A stretch of 64,000 nt of DNA from Curvibacter lanceolatus ATCC 14669 (lineage in GTDB: Bacteria > Pseudomonadota > Gammaproteobacteria > Burkholderiales > Burkholderiaceae_C). This document shows, piece after piece, positions 53,406 through 60,968 of the stretch (its first letter is position 1; every line of letters begins with the position of its first letter). The notes beneath the pieces are model-generated. The model was given only the letters and a program-made list of their open reading frames with translations, did no database searches and was not told the origin of the DNA. Position numbers and translations under genes: made by a program. Where the stretch lies: positions 1 through 64,000 of the forward strand of contig NZ_KB906262.1 of NCBI RefSeq assembly GCF_000381265.1. Direction: 5' to 3'.

Positions 53406-56400
53406 ATGGAGACACAAGCCACCTTGATGGCGCCGCAAGCCCCTGCGCTGCGCCCAGATTTCAAACTGTCCGACAACCTGTGGGCTGAGCACGGCCAGGT
53501 GTTTCTCACCGGCACCCAGGCCCTGGTGCGCCTGCTGCTGATGCAGCGCAGCCGTGACGCGGCCCAGGGCCTGAACACCCAGGGCTTTGTCAGCGGCTAC
53601 CGGGGCTCGCCCCTGGGCATGCTCGACCAGGCGATCTGGAAGGTCGGAAAAAAATTCTCCGACCATGGGGTGCGCTTCGTGCCCGCCATCAACGAAGAAC
53701 TGGGCGCCACCCAGGTGCTGGGCACCCAGCGCGTCGAGTCCGACCCCGAGCGCACCGTCGATGCCGTCTACGCCATGTGGTACGGCAAGGGCCCCGGCGT
53801 CGACCGCGCCGGCGATGCCCTCAAGCACGGCAACGCCTATGGCTCGTCGCCACAGGGTGGGGTGTTGGTGGTGGCGGGGGACGATCACGGCTGCGTGTCG
53901 TCTTCGATGCCGCACCAGAGCGATCAGCTGCTGCAGGCCTTTCACATGCCCGTGGTCTCGCCGGCCAATGTGGCCGAGTACTTGGAGTTCGGCCTGTATG
54001 GCTGGGCCCTGTCGCGCTACAGCGGCAACTGGGTGGGGCTGACCGCGCTGTCCGAGGTGGTGGAAAGCGGCGCCACCGTCAACCTCGACGAGATCAACGC
54101 CCGCGTGGCGCAATGGCAGGGTGCCGAGGCGGTGCGTGCTCTCACCGGCCACCAGCCACCCGCCGACGGTCTGCACTACCGGTGGCCCGATCTGCCCTCG
54201 CTGCGCATCGAGTCGCGCCTGGCCGACAAGCTGGCTGCGGTGGCCGCCTTTGCCCAGGTCAACAGCATCGACCGGCACATCATCGAATCGCCCCATGCCC
54301 AGGTCGGCATCATCACCTGCGGCAAGGCCCACTACGACCTCATGGAGGTGCTGCGCCGCCTCGAGATCAGCCCCGCCATGCTTGCCACCGCCGGCGTGCG
54401 TTTGTACAAGGTGGGTCTGTCCTTCCCCATCGAGACCACCCGCGTGCGTGCCTTTGCGCAGGGCCTGCGCGAGATCCTGGTGATCGAAGAGAAGGGTGCG
54501 GTGGTCGAGCAGCAGCTGCGCGAGCTGTTCTACAACGCCCCGCCCGAAGCCCGCCCGGCCCTGGTCGGTAAGCACGATGCGCAAGGCCGGCCCCTGGTCT
54601 CGGCCCTGGGCGAGCTGCGCCCCTCGCGCCTGATCGAGTTGATGGCCGACTGGCTGCTGCGGCATTTCCCGGACAACACGACCTTCAACGACCACCGCCG
54701 CCACGTGGTCGACTTCGTGCCCGCCCCGCTGCTGGCCAACAGCGCCGACAGCGTCAAGCGCCTGCCTTACTTCTGTGCGGGTTGCCCGCACAACACCTCG
54801 ACCGTGGTGCCCGAGGGCTCGACCGCGCGGGCCGGCATCGGCTGCCACTTCATGGCCAACTGGATGGAGCGCGACACCGCCGGCCTGATCCAGATGGGGG
54901 GCGAGGGCGTGGACTGGGTCTCGCACTCGATGTTCACCCGCACGCCGCATGTGTTCCAGAACCTGGGCGATGGCACGTACTACCACTCGGGCTACCTGGC
55001 CATCCGCCAGGCCGTGGCCGCCCAGGCCACGCTGACCTACAAGATCCTGTTCAACGATGCCGTGGCCATGACCGGGGGGCAGCCCGTGGACGGTGTGATC
55101 AGCGTCGATGCCATTGCCCGCCAGGTCGAGAGCGAGGGCGTGAAGCAGGTGGTGGTGCTGTCTGACGACATCGCCAAGTACGACGCACAGCGCGAGCGCT
55201 TTCCGGCCGGCACTGAGTTCCACGACCGCAGCCAGCTCGATGCGGTGCAGCGCCGTCTGCGCGAAGCCCCGGGCGTCACCGTGCTGATCTACGAGCAGAC
55301 CTGCGCCGCCGAAAAACGCCGCCGCCGCAAGAAGGGCCAACTGGTCGATCCGTCGCGTCGCCTGTTCATCTACGACGCGGTCTGTGAAGGCTGTGGCGAC
55401 TGCTCGGCCCAGAGCAACTGCGTGGCCGTGCTGCCGCACGAAACCCCGCTGGGGCGCAAGCGCCGCATCGACCAGAGCAGCTGCAACAAGGACTACTCCT
55501 GCGCCAAGGGCTTCTGCCCCAGCTTTGTCAGCGTCAGCGGCGCTCAGCCCAGGCGCAAGATGGGGGCCTTGCAAGCCGCCTCGGCGGCCTTCGAGCAGCA
55601 TGTGGCCGCACTGCCCCAGCCCGCGGCCCATGTCTGGGATGCTCCCTATGACCTGCTGGTCACCGGCGTGGGCGGCACCGGTGTGGTCACCGTGGGCGCC
55701 GTGATCGCCATGGCGGCCCACCTCGAGGGCAAGAGCGCCAGCGTGCTCGACTTCATGGGCTTTGCGCAAAAGGGCGGCTCGGTGCTGTCCTTCGTGCGCC
55801 TGGCCGATCGGCCCGAGCGCCTGAACCAGGTGCGCATCGACACCCAGCAGGCCGATGCCGTGCTGGCCTGCGACATCGTCGTCGCCGCCTCGCCCGAGGC
55901 CTTGCAGACCGTGCGCCGCGGTCGCACCCGCCTGTTGGTCAACACCCACGAGGTGCCGGTCGCCGAATCGATCCGCAACCCCGATGCCAGCCTGCAGGTC
56001 GATCGCCTGCTCGACAAGCTCGAGTTCGCGGCCGGCCCGGGCCAGCTCGAAACCTTTGACGCGCAAGCACTGGCCGAAGACTATCTGGGTGACACCATCG
56101 TGGCCAACATCCTGGCCATGGGCTACGCCTGGCAACGTGGCCTGGTGCCCTTGAGCCTGGTGGCCATGCAACGCGCCATCGAACTCAATGGTGTGGCCGT
56201 GCCCACCAACCTGCTGGCCTTTTCGCTGGGGCGCCTGGCCGCCGCCCGGCCCGAGCTTTGCCAGAGTCTGCTGGAGGCCCCCGCGCAGAACAAGGCGACG
56301 CAGGCGCCAGACGATCTGGCGGCCCTGCGCCGCCAGGCCCGTGATCTGCTCCGTGCCTACCAGAGTGCGGCCTATGCCCGCCGGCACGAGGATCTCGTGC

Positions 56401-57014
56401 AAGCCGTGCTGGCGCGCGAGCTGGCCCTGGGTCTGCCCGCAGGTGGCGCCCTGAGCCAGACCGTGGCGCGCAGCGCGCTCAAGCTCATGGCCTACAAAGA
56501 CGAGTACGAGGTGGCCCGCCTTTACAGCACACCGGCCTTCCGTGAGGCCCTGGCCCAGCAGTTCGAGGGCGAGCTGCAACTTGAATTCCACATGGCCCCT
56601 CCGCTGCTCGCACGCGGCCGCCAGGGCCAGCCACCGGCCAAGCTGCGCCTGGGGGCCTGGATGCTGCCGGCCATGCGCCTGCTGGCGCGCGGCAAGGTCT
56701 TGCGCGGCACCCTGCTGGACGTGTTCGGGCACACCGATGAACGCCGCATGGAGCGCGCGCTGATCCAGGCCTACGAGGCCCGTGTGCACGAACTGCTGCC
56801 CCTGATCAACGCCGAGCGACTGCCCCTGGCGCTGGAACTGCTCGCCCTGCCGCTGTCCATGCGCGGCTTCGGTCACGTCAAGGCGCGCAACGTCGAGCGC
56901 GCCCGCCAGCGCGAGGCCGAGCTGCTGCACCGCCTGGACCCTCAGCGCTACCCGCGCCCGCCAGGGGGGGCGCAGGCCGGCCAGTTCAAGGGCATTGAGG
57001 TGCGCGCCGCCTGA
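53406..57014 (+). CDS. Indolepyruvate ferredoxin oxidoreductase, fused subunits
   Basis: A 1202-residue fused 2-oxoacid:ferredoxin oxidoreductase that decarboxylates aryl pyruvates to aryl-acetyl-CoA, used in aromatic amino acid degradation. Order: N-terminal pyrimidine-binding domain (FVSGYRGSPLGMLDQAIWKV), TPP-binding part with GIGCHFMANWMERDTAG and LGDGTYYHSG, a cysteine cluster at about residues 660-705 (VCEGCGDCSAQSNC then CNKDYSCAKGFC) and the gamma domain GVGGTGVVTVGAVIAMAAH from about 750, then a C-terminal extension. GTG-free start at 53406 (METQATLMAPQ). Divergent from an Lrp gene. Confidence 0.94.
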   Translation: METQATLMAPQAPALRPDFKLSDNLWAEHGQVFLTGTQALVRLLLMQRSRDAAQGLNTQGFVSGYRGSPLGMLDQAIWKVGKKFSDHGVRFVPAINEELGATQVLGTQRVESDPERTVDAVYAMWYGKGPGVDRAGDALKHGNAYGSSPQGGVLVVAGDDHGCVSSSMPHQSDQLLQAFHMPVVSPANVAEYLEFGLYGWALSRYSGNWVGLTALSEVVESGATVNLDEINARVAQWQGAEAVRALTGHQPPADGLHYRWPDLPSLRIESRLADKLAAVAAFAQVNSIDRHIIESPHAQVGIITCGKAHYDLMEVLRRLEISPAMLATAGVRLYKVGLSFPIETTRVRAFAQGLREILVIEEKGAVVEQQLRELFYNAPPEARPALVGKHDAQGRPLVSALGELRPSRLIELMADWLLRHFPDNTTFNDHRRHVVDFVPAPLLANSADSVKRLPYFCAGCPHNTSTVVPEGSTARAGIGCHFMANWMERDTAGLIQMGGEGVDWVSHSMFTRTPHVFQNLGDGTYYHSGYLAIRQAVAAQATLTYKILFNDAVAMTGGQPVDGVISVDAIARQVESEGVKQVVVLSDDIAKYDAQRERFPAGTEFHDRSQLDAVQRRLREAPGVTVLIYEQTCAAEKRRRRKKGQLVDPSRRLFIYDAVCEGCGDCSAQSNCVAVLPHETPLGRKRRIDQSSCNKDYSCAKGFCPSFVSVSGAQPRRKMGALQAASAAFEQHVAALPQPAAHVWDAPYDLLVTGVGGTGVVTVGAVIAMAAHLEGKSASVLDFMGFAQKGGSVLSFVRLADRPERLNQVRIDTQQADAVLACDIVVAASPEALQTVRRGRTRLLVNTHEVPVAESIRNPDASLQVDRLLDKLEFAAGPGQLETFDAQALAEDYLGDTIVANILAMGYAWQRGLVPLSLVAMQRAIELNGVAVPTNLLAFSLGRLAAARPELCQSLLEAPAQNKATQAPDDLAALRRQARDLLRAYQSAAYARRHEDLVQAVLARELALGLPAGGALSQTVARSALKLMAYKDEYEVARLYSTPAFREALAQQFEGELQLEFHMAPPLLARGRQGQPPAKLRLGAWMLPAMRLLARGKVLRGTLLDVFGHTDERRMERALIQAYEARVHELLPLINAERLPLALELLALPLSMRGFGHVKARNVERARQREAELLHRLDPQRYPRPPGGAQAGQFKGIEVRAA

Positions 57015-57122
57015 CCCGCAGGCACCGACGCTCAGCCTGCCGGAGCCAAGGGCCTGGCAACCGGCACGTCAACATGGGGTTTTCCAAACCGGGGGCACGC
57101 GCCCTCACTCCAGGGAGACCCC

Positions 57123-57974
57123 ATGAAAAAGGAAGTCATTCACCAACTTCACAAGAACTTTGAGGACTGTGCACGCCAGAACGACGGCGTGGAATATTGG
57201 CTGGCTCGCGAGTTGCAAGTCCTGCTGGGCTACAAGGAATGGCGCAACTTTGATCTCGTGATCGACAAGGCCAAGGTGGCCTGTCAGAACGCTGGGCAGG
57301 CTGTGACGGATCATTTTGTTGACGTCAACAAGATGATCGAAGTCGGCAAGACGGCTGAGCGTGAAGTGAGTGACATCGCACTGACCCGCTATGCCTGCTA
57401 CCTCATTGCCCAGAACGGCGACCCACGCAAGGATGCTGTCGCCTTTGCCATGACCTACTTCGCGGTACAAACCCGCAAGCAGGAACTGATCGAAACCCGC
57501 ATGGCCGAATGGGAACGCTTGCGCGCCCGCGAGAAGCTGACGCTCTCGCAAAAGGAGTTGTCAGGCGTCTTGTTCGAGCGCGGTATCGACAGCCCCGGCT
57601 TCAGTCGCATTCTCAGCCGAGGCGATGCAGCCTTGTTTGGCGGCCTGAGCACCCAGGACATGAAACAGCGCCTTGAAGTGCCTGGGAGCCGGCCCCTGGC
57701 AGACTTCCTGCCCACCATCACCATCAAGGCGAAGGACTTCGCCAACGAAATCACCAACACCCAGGTCAAACAACAGGACCTGCAGGGCGAGCCCGGCATC
57801 ACCCGTGAACACGTCAAGAACAACCGCGATGTGCGCAAACTGCTGACCCAGCGCGACATCGTGCCCGAAGATTTTCCGGCGGCTGAAGACGCCAAGAAGC
57901 TGGAGCGGCGCCTGAAGTCCGAAGCCCAGAAGCTCCCGCGCCTGACCCCCAAGCTGGGTCGCAAACACCGTTGA
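57123..57974 (+). CDS. dinD: DNA damage-inducible protein D
   Basis: A 283-residue DinD homologue; the E. coli protein is induced by DNA damage and inhibits RecA-mediated strand exchange in vitro. The conserved N-terminal domain reads EYWLARELQVLLGYKEWRNF and VDVNKMIEVGKTAEREVSD, then LTRYACYLIAQNGDPRKDAV and YFAVQTRKQEL. The C-terminal half differs from E. coli. It stands alone, with GGGAG upstream. No LexA site (CTGT-N8-ACAG) was found in 57015-57122. GC content is visibly lower than in the flanking genes, suggesting acquisition. Confidence 0.88.
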   Translation: MKKEVIHQLHKNFEDCARQNDGVEYWLARELQVLLGYKEWRNFDLVIDKAKVACQNAGQAVTDHFVDVNKMIEVGKTAEREVSDIALTRYACYLIAQNGDPRKDAVAFAMTYFAVQTRKQELIETRMAEWERLRAREKLTLSQKELSGVLFERGIDSPGFSRILSRGDAALFGGLSTQDMKQRLEVPGSRPLADFLPTITIKAKDFANEITNTQVKQQDLQGEPGITREHVKNNRDVRKLLTQRDIVPEDFPAAEDAKKLERRLKSEAQKLPRLTPKLGRKHR

Positions 57975-58095
57975 GGTGCCGTTGAACCGCCATCACCGTT
58001 GCTGCAGTTTCGTCTGTTCCGACGATGCAAACGGCGCCTGGACTGAACCATCATGGTGACCACAACAGTCGCCACTGTGGCGGCAGGAGACGCAC

Positions 58096-59223
58096 ATGGC
58101 CGGTCCACTGCAAGGGCTCAAGGTGATCGAGATGGCCGGTCTGGGGCCAGGCCCTTTTTGCGCCATGCTGCTGGCCGACATGGGCGCCGAGGTTCTGCGC
58201 ATCGAGCGGCCTGGCACACCCCACACGCCCCACGACATCCTGGCCCGGGGCCGCACCCACCTTGCGCTGGATTTGCGCGCCGCCGGGGCGGCAGACCAGG
58301 TGCTCGGTCTGATCGAGCGGGCTGATGTGTTGATCGAGGGCTTTCGCCCCGGCGTCATGGAGCGCCTGGGCCTGGGGCCTGAACCCTGTCTGCAGCGCAA
58401 TCCGCGCCTGGTCTATGGCCGCATGACCGGCTGGGGCCAGCACGGACCGCTGGCCCAGGCCGCCGGGCACGACATCAACTACATCGCCCTCAGCGGGGCC
58501 CTGCATGCCATCGGCCGCAGCGGCGAAGGACCGGTGCCGCCGCTCAATCTGGTGGGTGATTTCGGGGGCGGCGCCATGCTGCTGGCCTTTGGCGTGCTCA
58601 GTGCGCTTTACGAGGCACAGCGCTCGGGCCAGGGGCAGGTGATCGATGCGGCCATGACCGATGGTGCGGCCTTGCTCTCGGCCATGATGTATGGCTTCAA
58701 GGCCGCGGGGCGCTGGAGCAACCAGCGTGGCGAGAACCTGCTCGATGGCGGGGCCCACTTTTACGACACCTATGCCTGCGCCGACGGGCGTTACGTCGCC
58801 ATCGGCGCCATCGAGCCCCAGTTCTATGCCTTGTTGCGCGAGCGCTGTGGCATTGCCGACGACCCCGCCTTCGATGCTCAGATGGACCCCGCCGCCTGGC
58901 CTCTGCTCAAGCTGCGCCTGGCCGATGTGTTCCGCACCCGCACACGAGACGAGTGGTGTGCCCTGCTGGAGGGCAGCGATGCCTGCTTTGCCCCTGTGCT
59001 CGACTGGGACGAGGCCCCGCAGCACCCGCACAACCAGGCCCGTGCCACCTTCGTGACCGCCCATGGCCTGACCCAGCCCGCGCCGGCCCCGCGCTTCAGC
59101 CGCAGCGTGCCCGATCAGCCTGGTACCCGCCCGGCGCCGACCGCGGCTGAGCTGTTGCGCCGATGGGGCCTTGATGCAGACGCCCTGAGCGCCGTCCTGC
59201 CCACCGGGGCCTCCCATGACTGA
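58096..59223 (+). CDS. Alpha-methylacyl-CoA racemase (CoA-transferase family III)
   Basis: A 375-residue CaiB/BaiF-fold protein. It has the residues that define the racemase branch: histidine in [13 protein letters not shown], aspartate in [12 protein letters not shown] and glutamate in [13 protein letters not shown]. It inverts the 2-methyl centre of branched acyl-CoA so that beta-oxidation can proceed. GGAG precedes the start. It is first of three genes and overlaps the crotonase gene by eight bases. A CoA-transferase role is less likely because the racemase triad is complete. Confidence 0.9.
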   Translation: MAGPLQGLKVIEMAGLGPGPFCAMLLADMGAEVLRIERPGTPHTPHDILARGRTHLALDLRAAGAADQVLGLIERADVLIEGFRPGVMERLGLGPEPCLQRNPRLVYGRMTGWGQHGPLAQAAGHDINYIALSGALHAIGRSGEGPVPPLNLVGDFGGGAMLLAFGVLSALYEAQRSGQGQVIDAAMTDGAALLSAMMYGFKAAGRWSNQRGENLLDGGAHFYDTYACADGRYVAIGAIEPQFYALLRERCGIADDPAFDAQMDPAAWPLLKLRLADVFRTRTRDEWCALLEGSDACFAPVLDWDEAPQHPHNQARATFVTAHGLTQPAPAPRFSRSVPDQPGTRPAPTAAELLRRWGLDADALSAVLPTGASHD

Positions 59224-60010
59224 GCCGGTGCTGCAGGTGCGCGAAGAAGGCGCCGTGGCCTGCCTCACGCTGAACCGCCCCGAGCGCCTGAACGCCCTCA
59301 ACCCAGCGCTGGTGCAGGCCCTGTTGACCTACTTTCAGGCGCTGTACCGCCGCCCAGAACTGCGGGTGGTGCTGCTGCAGGGCGCCGGCAGCGCCTTCTG
59401 CAGCGGACTGGACCTGAAAGAGGCCCCCGATGCCCGCGCCCTGGGTGTGCCCCGCATGCTCGAGGTGCAGCGCGATCTGCGCGACATCATGATCGCCATG
59501 CGCCGCTGCCCGCAGCCCATCATCAGCCTGGTGCAGGGCGCGGCCAGCGGGGGCGGCTTTGCGTTGGCGCTGGCCTCCGACATCCGCCTGGCCACGCCCG
59601 ATGCGCGCTTCAATGCAGCCTTCATCCGCATCGGCCTGTCGGCCTGCGATGTCGGCGTCAGCTACTTTCTGCCCCGCATGGTAGGCAGCTCGGTGGCGGC
59701 GCACTACCTGCTCACGGGGCGCTTCATGGACGCGGCCCGGGCCCAAGCCTTGGGCCTGGTCAGCACCGTGGCCCCCTGGGCCGAGTTGCAGCAGGAGGCC
59801 CGTGCGCTGGCCCACGACATGCTGCGCGCCAGCCCCTTGGGCCTGCGCCTGACCAAGGACGCCCTGGGCCATGCGGTGGACGCCGCCAGCCTGGAGGCCG
59901 TGGTGGCGCTGGAAGACCGCAACCAGATCCTGTGCAGCCAGACAGACGACTTCCAGGAAGGCATCGAGGCCTTTCTGGGCAAGCGCCCGCCGCGCTACCG
60001 CGAACGCTGA
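59216..60010 (+). CDS. Enoyl-CoA hydratase/isomerase (crotonase) family protein
   Basis: A 264-residue crotonase-fold protein. The oxyanion-hole regions are [14 protein letters not shown] and [20 protein letters not shown]. The segment [20 protein letters not shown] replaces the usual PEIxLGxxPGxG of enoyl-CoA hydratases. The Asp-Val-Gly there resembles the dienoyl-CoA isomerase (ECH1) pattern, but the other ECH1 acidic residues are not at their places. Hydratase or isomerase activity therefore cannot be chosen by eye. It overlaps the racemase gene and precedes the reductase by 30 bp. Confidence 0.85.
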   Translation: MTEPVLQVREEGAVACLTLNRPERLNALNPALVQALLTYFQALYRRPELRVVLLQGAGSAFCSGLDLKEAPDARALGVPRMLEVQRDLRDIMIAMRRCPQPIISLVQGAASGGGFALALASDIRLATPDARFNAAFIRIGLSACDVGVSYFLPRMVGSSVAAHYLLTGRFMDAARAQALGLVSTVAPWAELQQEARALAHDMLRASPLGLRLTKDALGHAVDAASLEAVVALEDRNQILCSQTDDFQEGIEAFLGKRPPRYRER

Positions 60011-60040
60011 GACGGACGCGGAACTTTTGGGAGACCCCTC

Positions 60041-60943
60041 ATGACTCTGGACGACCTGATCTACCAACCCGGCCTCATGGCCGGCCAACGCATTCTGGTC
60101 AGCGGCGGCGGCACCGGCCTGGGCCGGGTCATGGCCGAGGCGCTGCTGATCCTCGGGGCCGAGATCTACATCTGCGGCCGCCGCGCCAATGTGCTGGAGG
60201 CCACGGCCAACGAGCTGATGGCGGCCCACGGTGGTCGTGTCGTGCCCCTGGTGTGCGACATCCGCGACGAGGCCGCCATCGCGGCCATGGTGCAGCAGAT
60301 CTGGGACGACGGCGGCGCCCTGACCGGCCTGCTCAACAACGCGGCGGGCAACTTCATCAGTCGCACCGAAGACCTGTCACCGCGCGCCTTCGATGCCATC
60401 GCCAGCATCGTGTTCCGCGGCAGCTTCGTGCTCACGCTGGAGTGTGGCAAACGCTGGCTGGCGGCGGGGCAGAAGGCCTCGGTGCTGTCCATCCTCACCA
60501 CCTGGGTCTGGAACGGGTCGCCCTACACCGTGCCCTCGGCCATGGCCAAGGCCGGTGTTCATGCCATGACCCAGTCGCTGGCGGTGGAGTGGGGCGGCCG
60601 TGGCATCCGCTTCAATGCCATTGCACCGGGCCTGTTCCCCACCGAGGGCATGAGCGCGCGGCTCAACCCGCAAGGCGGCGAGCACCAAGCCGTTGGCAAC
60701 CCCATGGGCCGCACAGGCCGCATGCCCGAGCTGGCCAATCTGGCCGTCTTTCTGCTGGGTCCGGGATCGGAATACCTCACCGGCCAGACGATCGCCATCG
60801 ATGGCGCACAGTTCCAGGCCACCGGCGGCAACTTCTCTCGCATGGCCAGTTGGACCGACGACGACTGGGACCAGGCTCGCCACAACATCCAGAAGCGCAA
60901 CGCAGAAGACCGGCGTCAGCGTCAGCCTGAAGGACTCGCCTGA
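60041..60943 (+). CDS. SDR family, 2,4-dienoyl-CoA reductase (DECR) type
   Basis: A 300-residue short-chain dehydrogenase. The cofactor loop is VSGGGTGLGRVMAEALL, then CGRRANVLEAT and NNAAGNF. Instead of the classical YxxxK, it reads VPSAMAKAGVHAMTQSLAVE, which closely follows human mitochondrial DECR1 (VPSASAKAGVEAMSKSL), where Ser and Lys occupy these places. This supports NADPH-dependent reduction of 2,4-dienoyl-CoA in unsaturated fatty acid oxidation. The last ~25 residues are polar. GGGAG precedes the start. Third gene of the operon. Confidence 0.87.
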   Translation: MTLDDLIYQPGLMAGQRILVSGGGTGLGRVMAEALLILGAEIYICGRRANVLEATANELMAAHGGRVVPLVCDIRDEAAIAAMVQQIWDDGGALTGLLNNAAGNFISRTEDLSPRAFDAIASIVFRGSFVLTLECGKRWLAAGQKASVLSILTTWVWNGSPYTVPSAMAKAGVHAMTQSLAVEWGGRGIRFNAIAPGLFPTEGMSARLNPQGGEHQAVGNPMGRTGRMPELANLAVFLLGPGSEYLTGQTIAIDGAQFQATGGNFSRMASWTDDDWDQARHNIQKRNAEDRRQRQPEGLA

Positions 60944-60968
60944 GCCAGGAACCGCTGCCTCAAGGGGT

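Noticed and set aside
53367..56930. Long antisense frame opposite indolepyruvate oxidoreductase
   Set aside because: Composition is that of an antisense shadow and no ribosome binding site is present; the plus-strand gene is certain.
57015..57122. SOS box upstream of dinD
   Set aside because: No CTGT-N8-ACAG or close variant is present.
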